Below, piece after piece: positions 1 to 8,091 of a DNA stretch of 64,000 bases (positions within the stretch are counted from its first letter, which is position 1; each line of letters starts with the position of its first letter). Source of the DNA: Pseudomonas azerbaijanoccidentalis (GTDB taxonomy: Bacteria > Pseudomonadota > Gammaproteobacteria > Pseudomonadales > Pseudomonadaceae); assembly GCF_019145495.1 (NCBI RefSeq), contig NZ_JAHSTU010000010.1:186001-250000 (forward strand), in the 5' to 3' direction. The notes beneath the pieces are model-generated. The model saw nothing but the letters and a program-made list of their open reading frames with translations, had not been told where the DNA came from and searched no databases. The translations under genes were made by a program, and so were the position numbers.

Positions 1-844
1 CGACGTTGTGCTGGCCGGTCATGTCCCACTCGACCACGCCTTGGGAAACACCTTCGAACATCACTTCAAAGGCCGAACCGTCCTCACTCAGCAACTTGAC
101 CTGCCACTGCCCGCCGGCACCGGTGGTTTGCACCGGGGTCCAGCAGCCCATCTCGATGACGCGCTGCAAGGCCGGTTCAGTGGTCGGATGGATCACCAGA
201 CCTTCGCTCGGGATGGTCCGCACCAAATGGTGGAACTGGCGCTCGATGGCCGGCAGGTCCGGGAAAATATCGGCGTGGTCGAATTCCAGGTTGTTCAGGA
301 TCGCCGTGCGCGGACGGTAGTGAACGAACTTGGAACGCTTGTCGAAGAACGCGCTGTCGTATTCGTCGGCTTCAATGACGAAGAACGGCGTATCGCCCAG
401 CCGCGCCGAGACCGAGAAGTTCTGCGGCACACCACCGATCAGGAAACCCGGGCTCATGCCCGCGTGCTCCAGCACCCAGGCGAGCATGCTGCTGGTGGTG
501 GTTTTGCCGTGCGTACCGGCGACAGCCAGCACCCAGCGACCTTGCAGCACGTGATCGGCCAGCCATTGCGGACCGGAAACGTACGGCAGGCCTTTGTTCA
601 GCACGTACTCGACGGCCGGATTGCCACGGGACATGGCGTTGCCGATCACCACCAGGTCGGGGGCCGGGTCGAGTTGCGCCGGATCGTAGCCTTGGGTCAG
701 CTCGATGCCTTGAGCCTCAAGCTGCGTACTCATCGGCGGGTAGACGTTGGCATCGGAGCCCGTCACGTGATGGCCCAGTTCTTTGGCCAGTACCGCCATC
801 GAACCCATGAAAGTGCCGCAGATACCAAGAATATGAATGTGCAT
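1..844 (-). CDS. mpl: Mpl murein tripeptide ligase, C-terminal part missing (window edge)
   Basis: UDP-N-acetylmuramate:L-alanyl-gamma-D-glutamyl-meso-diaminopimelate ligase, the cytoplasmic ATP-dependent enzyme that joins recycled murein tripeptide to UDP-MurNAc. The minus-strand frame opens at an ATG at 844 and runs open off the left edge (about 281 codons). The start MHIHILGICGTFMGSMA is the Rossmann-type N-terminus of this family, and GTHGKTTTSSM near residue 110 is the Mur-ligase ATP-binding loop. EADEYDTAFFDKRSKF follows, as expected for Mpl rather than MurC. The family is about 450 residues long, so roughly the last 170 lie outside the window. The neighbouring eatR is on the same strand, upstream of it beyond a REP pair. 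Confidence 0.95.
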   Translation of the reverse strand, partial: MHIHILGICGTFMGSMAVLAKELGHHVTGSDANVYPPMSTQLEAQGIELTQGYDPAQLDPAPDLVVIGNAMSRGNPAVEYVLNKGLPYVSGPQWLADHVLQGRWVLAVAGTHGKTTTSSMLAWVLEHAGMSPGFLIGGVPQNFSVSARLGDTPFFVIEADEYDSAFFDKRSKFVHYRPRTAILNNLEFDHADIFPDLPAIERQFHHLVRTIPSEGLVIHPTTEPALQRVIEMGCWTPVQTTGAGGQWQVKLLSEDGSAFEVMFEGVSQGVVEWDMTGQHNV

Positions 845-918
845 AGTCGACCTCGTAAAACATGGCCGCAGGTTAGCGTAGGGAGGGGAAATTCGCACCT
901 TTGTTTCGCCCATACCGG

Positions 919-1020
919 CGCCATCGCTAGCAGGCTAGCGCCCACAGTAGATTTGAGTGCACTCCCAAACTGTTGATTCAGCCCATTACCCTGTGGGAGC
1001 TAGCCTGCTAGCGATGGCCG
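919..1020. repeat. REP pair, family C (GCTAGCAGGCTAGC type)
   Basis: Two inverted copies of a palindromic unit (921-946 and 991-1016) with core CGCTAGCAGGCTAGC, separated by 44 bases. It lies just downstream of eatR, where a 3' end hairpin would form. A near-identical pair is at 56304-56393. Confidence 0.85.
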
Positions 1021-1028
1021 CGACGCGG

Positions 1029-2942
1029 TCACCGGGCGATACCGTGTTTGCGCAGCTTGCGATAAAGGGTATTGCGGCTAACCCCCAACTGCTCGGCCGT
1101 ATGCGTCATGTGCCATCGCGTCTGCTCCAGCGCATTGAGCAACGCCAGCCGTTCGGCATCCTCCAGCGGATGTTCGGACGGCTCTTCAATCGCCTGCACC
1201 GCCGCCGGTCGCGACGAACGAATCATCGCCGGCAAATCCTCCAGTCCGACTCGCCCGCCGTCACACAACGCCGCCAACGTGCGCAACACATTGCGCAACT
1301 GCCGCACGTTGCCCGGCCAGGCAAAGCCCAGCAAAGCTTCCCGCGCCGCGCCATCAATCAACACCGTTTCGCCGCGCGCTTCTTCGGCCAGCAAAAAGTC
1401 GAGCAACTGTTCTTTGTCACTGCGTTCGCGTAATGCTGGCAGCGCGACTTCCAGCCCATTGAGCCGGTAATACAAGTCCTCGCGGAAGCTGCCGTCCTGC
1501 ACTCGATCCAGCAGATTACGGTGGGTGGCGCTGATGATCCGCACGTTAACCGATTCCGGCTCGCCGCCAATCGGCACCACCTGCCGGTCTTCCAGCACCC
1601 GCAACAACCGTGTTTGCAGGGCAAGGGGCATGTCGCCGATTTCATCGAGAAACAACGTGCCGCCATCGGCCTGCTGCAACTTGCCGCGCATGCCTTCCTT
1701 GCGCGCCCCGGTGAAACTGCCGCCGCGATAACCGAAGAGTTCGCTCTCGATCAAGCTTTCCGGGATGGCCGCGCAGTTGAGGGCCACGAAGGCTTTTTCT
1801 GCGCGTTGACTGGCTTGATGCACGGCTTTGGCAAAAGCTTCTTTGCCCGAGCCGGTTTCACCATTGATCAGCAACGGCACGTCCCGCTCATAGACGCGCA
1901 AGGCCTTGCGGAAATCCGTCTGCAAACCGCTGTCGCCCAGGCAGATACCGGACAACGCAGCCCGGTCCTCGCTCACAGGGCTTGGCACCAACGGCGCAGG
2001 TACGCGGCGCGACTCGCCCCGCAACACGGCGAACAATCTGCGCCCGTCACGGGTGCGCAGCGGCCAACTGGCGCTGGCATTGAGGCTCGCCCGCCCAAGC
2101 AGTTCATTCAGCGAGCAGTCGAAAAACGCTTCCACCGGTTTGCCCAGCAAGCCGCCGCGCACCTGTCCCAGCAGGTTCAGCGCACTCTGGTTGACCGCGC
2201 TGATCCGCCCCTCACCGTCAAACGCCAGCAGGCCTTCACTGAACAACCCAACGGACTCGGCCTGCAAATGAAAACGCAGCAACCACTGGTTGTCGAAACA
2301 GCGCAGGAAATAACAGCTTTCGATCATCTTTGCCGAAAGATTGACCAACGCCATGGTGTGGAACTGGCTTTGACGCGACACATCGTGCCGGGCCGAGGAC
2401 ACGTCGAGCACGGCGAGCAATTCGCCATGGGGATCGAACACCGGGCTTGCCGAACAGGTCAGGCCGGTGTGACGGCCACGGAAGTGTTCGTCCTGATGAA
2501 TGGTCAGCGATTGCCGCTCCACCAGGCACGTGCCGATGCCGTTGGTGCCTTCGCAGGCCTCGCTCCAGTCAGCGCCGAGCCACAGGCCGGCGCGCTCGAA
2601 GATCTTGCGTTCGGTGGGGGCGGTGACACAGTTGAGGATCACCCCGCGCGCATCGGTCAACAACACCGCATGCCCGGCGCCGGACAGTTGTTGATGCAGG
2701 CTGGTCATTTCGTTGCCGGCAATGTGCAGCACTTGCTGCAGGCGCTCGCGGCTTTCAAGGACGCGGCCATGTTCGAGCACCGTCGGCGCCATGGTCAAGG
2801 CCGGGTCGAGGTGATAGTCCTCAAGGCAGCGCAGCCAGGAACGGGCGATGGACGGATCGCTGCCCGGACCGTGCAGGTGGGTCTTACCTTGTGTCACGGT
2901 CAAGACTTGCTGGGCATGGCGACTCAAATGGTTGTCGTGCAT
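1029..2942 (-). CDS. eatR: Sigma54-dependent activator of ethanolamine catabolism (EatR/AcoR family)
   Basis: A 637-residue bacterial enhancer-binding protein. A GAF-type sensor spans about 60-210 and a PAS-like segment about 225-310. The AAA+ domain spans about 330-555, with Walker A GETGSGKE at 361-368, the sigma54-contact loop written GSFTGA (408-413) instead of the usual GAFTGA, and the Walker B stretch GGTLFLDEIGD. A Fis-type helix-turn-helix ends the protein (AEQLGVSRNTLYRKLRKHG). The gene is divergent from exaC, which has a clear -24/-12 promoter. In P. aeruginosa the equivalent protein, EatR, activates the ethanolamine genes with RpoN. That assignment rests on family and context; AcoR (acetoin) is the main alternative, but no acetoin genes are present. 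The start ATG at 2942 is preceded by GGGGAG. Confidence 0.85.
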   Translation of the reverse strand: MHDNHLSRHAQQVLTVTQGKTHLHGPGSDPSIARSWLRCLEDYHLDPALTMAPTVLEHGRVLESRERLQQVLHIAGNEMTSLHQQLSGAGHAVLLTDARGVILNCVTAPTERKIFERAGLWLGADWSEACEGTNGIGTCLVERQSLTIHQDEHFRGRHTGLTCSASPVFDPHGELLAVLDVSSARHDVSRQSQFHTMALVNLSAKMIESCYFLRCFDNQWLLRFHLQAESVGLFSEGLLAFDGEGRISAVNQSALNLLGQVRGGLLGKPVEAFFDCSLNELLGRASLNASASWPLRTRDGRRLFAVLRGESRRVPAPLVPSPVSEDRAALSGICLGDSGLQTDFRKALRVYERDVPLLINGETGSGKEAFAKAVHQASQRAEKAFVALNCAAIPESLIESELFGYRGGSFTGARKEGMRGKLQQADGGTLFLDEIGDMPLALQTRLLRVLEDRQVVPIGGEPESVNVRIISATHRNLLDRVQDGSFREDLYYRLNGLEVALPALRERSDKEQLLDFLLAEEARGETVLIDGAAREALLGFAWPGNVRQLRNVLRTLAALCDGGRVGLEDLPAMIRSSRPAAVQAIEEPSEHPLEDAERLALLNALEQTRWHMTHTAEQLGVSRNTLYRKLRKHGIAR

Positions 2943-2981
2943 TTCTTATTATTCTCCCCGCAGGGTCTGGCTCGCCTCCGT

Positions 2982-3100
2982 GTAGCAGCTGCCGAAGGCT
3001 GCGTCCGGCCGCGAAGCGGTCGTAAAACTCACGTCTCGTATTTCTGACCAAACCGATGCGAGCGCTTCGCCCTCGAACGCAGCCTTCGGCAGCTGCGACA
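2982..3100. repeat. REP pair, family B (GTAGCAGCTGCCGAAGGCTGCG type)
   Basis: Inverted arms at 2982-3010 and 3074-3100 share GCAGCTGCCGAAGGCTGCGT and its complement. The same family is at 12936, 32355 and 48176. Confidence 0.85.
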
Positions 3101-3171
3101 GGGCGGATGATCCCGAGCATCCTCCAGCCTAGCGTGCATTGCAATGCTGGCAAGACCGATCAGTCACACGC

Positions 3172-3211
3172 TGTGCCATAAGCGGTACAAAGTGTCACCA
3201 GGGCTGTACCG
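3172..3211 (+). promoter_or_regulatory. Candidate EatR upstream activating sequence
   Basis: TGTGCC-N6-GGTACA (3172-3189) is followed by a further half-site TGTACCG (3205-3211), which is the exact complement of CGGTACA at 3183-3189. The block sits about 75-115 bases upstream of the -24/-12 element, the usual distance for an enhancer-binding protein. The repeat is seen; the assignment to EatR is inference. Confidence 0.45.
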
Positions 3212-3285
3212 AAAGCGTCACGCCTGCTACCCGCCCGTCCGAGAAAAAACACGCAAGGCCTTGATTTGCCTGAGCTGCAGGGCAG

Positions 3286-3301
3286 TGGCCCGACCTTTGC
3301 T
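3286..3301 (+). promoter_or_regulatory. Sigma54 (-24/-12) promoter of exaC
   Basis: TGGCCCG-N4-TTGCT matches the RpoN consensus TGGCACG-N4-TTGCW with one mismatch; GG (3287-3288) and GC (3299-3300) have the required spacing. Transcription would begin near 3312, about 55 bases before the exaC start. Confidence 0.8.
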
Positions 3302-3366
3302 CTACGCTTATAGCAAGCGCCCATGCGCGTCTTCCTTATAAGCACAAGAACCAAGGAGAAACCATC

Positions 3367-4887
3367 ATGCGTTACGCTCACCCCGGTACTGAAGGCGCTA
3401 TCGTTTCGTTCAAAGCCAAATACGGTAACTACATCGGCGGCGAGTTCGTCGCGCCTGTCAAAGGTCAGTACTTCACCAATACCTCGCCAGTGAATGGCCA
3501 ACCGATTGCCGAATTCCCCCGCTCCACGGCCGAAGACATCGACAAGGCCCTGGACGCTGCCCACGCTGCTGCCGACGCGTGGGGCGCCACGTCCGCCCAG
3601 GCGCGCTCGCTGGTGCTGCTGAAAATCGCCGACCGCATCGAACAGAACCTGGAACTGCTGGCGATCACCGAATCCTGGGACAACGGCAAAGCCGTGCGTG
3701 AAACCCTCAACGCCGACATCCCGCTGGCCGCCGACCACTTCCGCTACTTCGCCGGTTGCATCCGCGCTCAAGAAGGCAGCGCTGCCGAAATCGACGGCAA
3801 CACCGTGGCCTATCACATCCATGAACCGCTGGGCGTGGTCGGGCAAATCATCCCGTGGAACTTCCCGATTTTGATGGCCGCGTGGAAACTGGCTCCGGCA
3901 CTCGCCGCCGGCAACTGCGTGGTACTCAAGCCTGCCGAGCAAACCCCGCTGGGCATCACCGTGCTGGTCGAGCTGATCGGCGACCTGCTCCCACCAGGCG
4001 TGCTGAACATCGTGCAAGGCTTCGGTCGCGAAGCTGGCGAGGCCCTGGCCACCAGCAAGCGCATCGCCAAAATTGCCTTCACCGGCTCGACCCCGGTTGG
4101 CTCGCACATCATGAAATGCGCCGCCGAAAACATCATTCCGTCTACCGTGGAGCTGGGTGGCAAATCGCCGAACATCTTCTTCGAAGACATCATGAAGGCT
4201 GAGCCTTCGTTCATCGAAAAAGCCGCTGAAGGCTTGGTGCTGGCGTTCTTCAACCAGGGCGAAGTCTGCACCTGCCCGTCCCGCGCACTGGTGCAAGAGT
4301 CGATCTACGACGAGTTCATGGCGGTCGTCATGAAGAAAGTCCTGCAAATCAAACGTGGCGACCCGCTGGACACCGACACCATGGTCGGCGCCCAGGCGTC
4401 CGAGCAGCAATTCGACAAAATCCTTTCGTACCTGGAAATCGCCAAGGGCGAAGGCGCCGAGCTGCTGACCGGCGGCAAGGTGGAAAAACTCGAGGGCAAC
4501 CTGGCAAGCGGGTACTACATCCAGCCGACGCTGCTCAAGGGCACCAACAAAATGCGCGTGTTCCAGGAAGAAATCTTTGGCCCGGTGGTGAGCATCACCA
4601 CCTTCAAGGACGAAGCCGAAGCCCTGGCCATCGCCAACGACACCGAGTTCGGCCTGGGCGCTGGCCTCTGGACTCGCGACATCAACCGCGCCTATCGCAT
4701 GGGCCGCGCCATCAAGGCGGGTCGCGTGTGGACCAACTGCTACCACCTGTACCCGGCGCACGCCGCGTTCGGCGGTTACAAAAAGTCCGGCGTCGGCCGT
4801 GAAACTCACAAGATGATGCTCGACCACTATCAGCAGACCAAAAACCTGCTGGTGAGCTACGACATCAATCCGCTGGGCTTCTTCTAA
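3367..4887 (+). CDS. exaC: NAD-dependent (acet)aldehyde dehydrogenase ExaC
   Basis: A 506-residue cytosolic aldehyde dehydrogenase. In this context it oxidises the acetaldehyde released from ethanolamine by EutBC, to acetate. The catalytic cysteine is C301 in FNQGEVC (a second cysteine, C303, is two residues on) and the general-base glutamate is in VELGGKSPN (E262). The NAD-binding part has GFGREAGEAL and FTGSTPVG. Length is normal for the ExaC/AcoD group. The ATG at 3367 follows AAGGAG at good spacing. It has its own sigma54 promoter, divergent from eatR, and is followed by eat after a REP pair and a second sigma54 promoter. AcoD (acetoin pathway) is a close homologue; the Eut neighbours favour ethanolamine use. 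Confidence 0.92.
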   Translation: MRYAHPGTEGAIVSFKAKYGNYIGGEFVAPVKGQYFTNTSPVNGQPIAEFPRSTAEDIDKALDAAHAAADAWGATSAQARSLVLLKIADRIEQNLELLAITESWDNGKAVRETLNADIPLAADHFRYFAGCIRAQEGSAAEIDGNTVAYHIHEPLGVVGQIIPWNFPILMAAWKLAPALAAGNCVVLKPAEQTPLGITVLVELIGDLLPPGVLNIVQGFGREAGEALATSKRIAKIAFTGSTPVGSHIMKCAAENIIPSTVELGGKSPNIFFEDIMKAEPSFIEKAAEGLVLAFFNQGEVCTCPSRALVQESIYDEFMAVVMKKVLQIKRGDPLDTDTMVGAQASEQQFDKILSYLEIAKGEGAELLTGGKVEKLEGNLASGYYIQPTLLKGTNKMRVFQEEIFGPVVSITTFKDEAEALAIANDTEFGLGAGLWTRDINRAYRMGRAIKAGRVWTNCYHLYPAHAAFGGYKKSGVGRETHKMMLDHYQQTKNLLVSYDINPLGFF

Positions 4888-4899
4888 AAACCGGGAGAT

Positions 4900-5016
4900 G
4901 TAGGAGCTGCCACAGGCTGCGATCTTTAGATCTCTGCTTGTCGGTCGCTCCCATCGCCTGATTGAAAAAATCGCAGGCTTCGCCAGCTCCTACGGGAGCC
5001 GGCTTGCTGGCGATGG
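4900..5016. repeat. REP pair (family A) plus a half family-C unit
   Basis: Arms GTAGGAGCTGCCACAGGCTG (4900 onward) and its near-complement ending at 4993, directly followed by a half REP with GGAGCCGGCTTGCTGGCGATGG (4994-5016). The composite lies between exaC and the sigma54 promoter of eat. Confidence 0.8.
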
Positions 5017-5052
5017 CATCCTAAACGACCCACTCCCAATATCTGGCCGCTC

Positions 5053-5067
5053 TGGCACGGGCCTTGC
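5053..5067 (+). promoter_or_regulatory. Sigma54 (-24/-12) promoter of eat
   Basis: TGGCACG (5053-5059), four bases, then TTGC (5064-5067) is an exact -24/-12 consensus. It lies 82 bases before the eat start and lets the permease and eutBC be transcribed separately from exaC. No TGTACC-type half-sites are seen between it and exaC. Confidence 0.88.
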
Positions 5068-5148
5068 GTACCCGTCATTCAGGATTTGCACTCAACCCGT
5101 CGTACCCGAAAGTCCAAAAGATTGAACAATAAAAATTAGAGAGGACTT

Positions 5149-6522
5149 ATGACTATTTCTTCCACACAGCTCAAACCCACACTCGGCACCCTGCACTTGT
5201 GGGGCATTGCCGTCGGCCTGGTGATTTCCGGCGAGTACTTCGGCTGGAGTTACGGCTGGGGCACCGCAGGCACGCTGGGTTTCCTCGTCACCGCGTTGAT
5301 GGTGGCGACGATGTACACCTGCTTCATCTTCAGCTTTACCGAATTGACCACCGCGATTCCCCATGCAGGCGGGCCGTTTGCCTACAGCCGCCGGGCCTTC
5401 GGCGAAAAAGGCGGGTTGATCGCCGGCATCGCCACCCTGATCGAATTTGTCTTTGCGCCACCGGCGATCGCCATGGCCATTGGCGCGTACCTCAACGTGC
5501 AGTATCCGGAACTGGACCCGAAACTCGCGGCAGTGGGCGCCTATTTCGTGTTCATGGGCCTGAACATTCTCGGCGTCAGCATCGCAGCCACTTTTGAATT
5601 GGTGGTCACCGTGCTGGCCGTTGCCGAATTGCTGGTGTTCATGGGCGTAGTTGCGCCGGGCTTCAGCTTCAGCAACTTTGTGCTCAACGGCTGGTCCGGT
5701 GCCAATGAGTTCACGATCGCTTCGATTCCCGGCATTTTCGCCGCCATTCCTTTCGCCATCTGGTTCTTTCTCGCCATCGAGGGCGCCGCTATGGCGGCCG
5801 AAGAAGCCAAGGACCCGAAACGCACGATTCCCAGGGCCTATGTCAGCGGCATTCTGACCCTGGTGTTCCTGGCCATCGGCGTGATGGTGATGGCCGGCGG
5901 TGTCGGCGACTGGCGTCAGCTGTCGAACATCAACGATCCGCTGCCCCAAGCGATGAAAGCCGTGGTGGGCAACAATTCGACGTGGATGCACATGCTCGTG
6001 TGGATCGGCCTGTTCGGCCTTGTGGCGAGCTTCCACGGCATCATCCTTGGTTACTCGCGCCAGTTCTTCGCCCTGGCCCGCGCCGGTTACCTTCCGCGCA
6101 GCCTGGCCAAACTCTCGCGCTTCCAGACTCCGCACCGGGCCATTCTCGCGGGCGGCGTGATCGGCATTGCCGCGATCTACAGCGACGGCCTGGTCAACCT
6201 GCAAGGCATGACCCTGACGGCAGCGATGATCACCATGTCGGTATTCGGTGCCATCGTGATGTACATCATCAGTATGCTGAGCCTGTTCAAGCTGCGTAAA
6301 ACCGAGCCGAACCTGGAGCGCACCTTCCGCGCGCCGGGCTATCCGATCGTGCCGGGGATCGCGCTGTTTCTGGCGGTGGTGTGTCTGGTGGCGATGGCCT
6401 GGTTCAACACGCTGATCGGCCTGGTGTTCCTCGGTTTCATGGCCGCCGGTTACCTGTACTTCCAGCTGACCGCCCGGCAACGTTCGGAAGCACCGGCGGA
6501 CGCTATGCTCGAAGGTATATGA
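5149..6522 (+). CDS. eat: Ethanolamine permease (APC superfamily)
   Basis: A 457-residue inner-membrane amino acid/polyamine/organocation transporter with about 12 hydrophobic segments spread over the whole length. It carries the family's early GLVISGEYFGWSYGW motif (about residues 21-37) and a central PFAIWFFLAIEGAAMAAEEAKDP stretch typical of the ethanolamine permease group; it would import ethanolamine for EutBC. The ATG follows AGAGAGGACTT. It is followed by eutB 174 bases on, with a large perfect inverted repeat between them. The substrate is inferred from family resemblance and context. Confidence 0.9.
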   Translation: MTISSTQLKPTLGTLHLWGIAVGLVISGEYFGWSYGWGTAGTLGFLVTALMVATMYTCFIFSFTELTTAIPHAGGPFAYSRRAFGEKGGLIAGIATLIEFVFAPPAIAMAIGAYLNVQYPELDPKLAAVGAYFVFMGLNILGVSIAATFELVVTVLAVAELLVFMGVVAPGFSFSNFVLNGWSGANEFTIASIPGIFAAIPFAIWFFLAIEGAAMAAEEAKDPKRTIPRAYVSGILTLVFLAIGVMVMAGGVGDWRQLSNINDPLPQAMKAVVGNNSTWMHMLVWIGLFGLVASFHGIILGYSRQFFALARAGYLPRSLAKLSRFQTPHRAILAGGVIGIAAIYSDGLVNLQGMTLTAAMITMSVFGAIVMYIISMLSLFKLRKTEPNLERTFRAPGYPIVPGIALFLAVVCLVAMAWFNTLIGLVFLGFMAAGYLYFQLTARQRSEAPADAMLEGI

Positions 6523-6559
6523 ATTGCATCGACGCCTGAGTTATTGAAGTGCACCCCCC

Positions 6560-6648
6560 CTGTAGGAGCTGTCGAGTGCAACGAGGCTGCGATCTTTTGA
6601 TCTTGCCTTTAAAGATCGCAGCCTCGTTGCACTCGACAGCTCCTACAG
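6560..6648. repeat. Perfect 38-bp inverted repeat, REP family A variant, inside the eat-eutB gap
   Basis: Arms at 6560-6597 and 6611-6648 are exact complements over 38 bases with a 13-base loop. The usual GCCGAAGGC core is replaced by the longer GTCGAGTGCAACGAGGC in both arms. In RNA it would be a very stable hairpin ahead of the eutB ribosome site (AGGAGG near 6681). Confidence 0.9.
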
Positions 6649-6696
6649 GGATTGGTGGTTAATTTGAGCTATTTATAATCAGGAGGACTCCGCCCC

Positions 6697-8091
6697 ATGG
6701 CCGTATATGCCCATTCCGTCGGCGCCCAGACCTATCGCTTTGACAGCCTCAAGGAAGTGATGGCCAAGGCCAGTCCGGCGCGGTCCGGGGATTTTCTGGC
6801 CGGTGTTGCCGCCCTCAACGATGGCGAGCGCGTCGCCGCGCAAATGGCGTTGGCCGACATTCCGCTGAGCCACTTTTTGCAGGAAGTCCTGATCCCCTAC
6901 GAGGACGATGAAGTCACCCGCCTGATCGTCGATACCCACGACAAACATGCCTTCGCCGTCGTCAGCCACCTCACCGTTGGCGGGTTTCGCGACTGGTTGC
7001 TCAGCGATGCCGCCGACGAACCGGTCCTGCGTGCCCTCGCCCCTGGACTGACGCCGGAAATGGCAGCGGCCGTGTCGAAGATCATGCGCGTGCAGGATCT
7101 GGTGCTGGTGGCGCAGAAAATTCGCGTGGTCACGCAATTTCGCGGCACCCTGGGCCTGCGCGGCCGGCTGTCCACACGCCTGCAACCCAACCACCCCACC
7201 GACGAACCGGCCGGTATCGCCGCGAGTATTCTCGACGGTCTGCTGCACGGTAACGGCGACGCCATGATCGGCATCAATCCAGCCACCGACAGCATCGCCT
7301 CGATCTGCGCGATGCTGGAAATGCTCGATGCCATCATCCAGCGCTACGAAATTCCGACACAAGCCTGCGTGCTGACTCATGTCACCACGTCCATCGAAGC
7401 GGTCAATCGCGGCGTACCGCTGGACCTGGTGTTTCAATCGATCGCCGGAACCGAGGCCGCCAACGCGAGCTTCGGCATCAATCTGAATGTACTGAAGGAA
7501 GGTTACGACGCCGGGTTGAGCCTCAACCGCGGCACGCTCGGGAAAAACCTGATGTATTTCGAAACCGGCCAAGGCAGCGCCCTGTCAGCCACCGCCCACC
7601 ACGGCGTCGATCAACAGACCTGCGAAACCCGAGCCTACGCAGTAGCGCGACATTTCAACCCGTTTCTGGTGAACACCGTCGTAGGCTTCATCGGCCCGGA
7701 ATACCTCTACAACGGCAAGCAAATCATCCGCGCCGGCCTTGAGGACCACTTCTGCGGCAAGTTGCTGGGCGTGCCGATGGGTTGCGACATCTGTTACACC
7801 AACCACGCCGAGGCTGACCAGGATGACATGGACACCTTGCTGACCCTGCTGGGCGTGGCCGGGATCAACTTCATCATGGGCATTCCCGGTTCCGACGACA
7901 TCATGCTCAATTACCAGACCACGTCGTTCCATGACGCGCTCTATGCTCGGCAGACCCTGGGGCTCAAACCCGCGCCGGAGTTCGAACAGTGGCTGGCAAA
8001 AATGGGCATCTTTACCCAGGCGGACGGCCGGGTTCTCTTCGGCAATAGCCTGCCGCCAGCCTTCCGCCAGGCTCTGGCGCAATTGGGATGA
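6697..8091 (+). CDS. eutB: Ethanolamine ammonia-lyase, large subunit
   Basis: The 464-residue catalytic subunit of the adenosylcobalamin-dependent lyase that converts ethanolamine to acetaldehyde and ammonia. It is full length for EutB (about 450-465) and ends with the conserved Cys-rich GCDICYTNHAEADQDD and GIPGSDDIMLNYQTTSFHD regions. The beta-alpha barrel binds substrate and cofactor together with EutC. A strong AGGAGG lies ahead of the ATG. eutC overlaps its stop (ATGA). No microcompartment shell genes or eutA reactivase are present in the window, so this is the cytosolic, short version of the pathway. Confidence 0.97.
   Translation: MAVYAHSVGAQTYRFDSLKEVMAKASPARSGDFLAGVAALNDGERVAAQMALADIPLSHFLQEVLIPYEDDEVTRLIVDTHDKHAFAVVSHLTVGGFRDWLLSDAADEPVLRALAPGLTPEMAAAVSKIMRVQDLVLVAQKIRVVTQFRGTLGLRGRLSTRLQPNHPTDEPAGIAASILDGLLHGNGDAMIGINPATDSIASICAMLEMLDAIIQRYEIPTQACVLTHVTTSIEAVNRGVPLDLVFQSIAGTEAANASFGINLNVLKEGYDAGLSLNRGTLGKNLMYFETGQGSALSATAHHGVDQQTCETRAYAVARHFNPFLVNTVVGFIGPEYLYNGKQIIRAGLEDHFCGKLLGVPMGCDICYTNHAEADQDDMDTLLTLLGVAGINFIMGIPGSDDIMLNYQTTSFHDALYARQTLGLKPAPEFEQWLAKMGIFTQADGRVLFGNSLPPAFRQALAQLG

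Larger units (their letters stand above)
2943..3366. other. Divergent intergenic region eatR/exaC
   Basis: 424 bases without a gene. From the eatR side it holds a REP pair (2982-3100), a perfect 12-base palindrome GCATTGCAATGC (3136-3147), an inverted-repeat block that may be the activator site (3172-3211), the sigma54 promoter of exaC (3286-3301), and an AAGGAG ribosome site just before exaC. No sigma70 promoter for eatR could be picked with confidence. Confidence 0.7.

Noticed and set aside
1521..3047. A 508-codon plus-strand frame opposite eatR
   Set aside because: Shadow of a GC-rich sigma54 activator gene; no domain.
3160..4827. A 555-codon minus-strand frame opposite exaC
   Set aside because: Shadow of exaC; no ribosome site and no domain.
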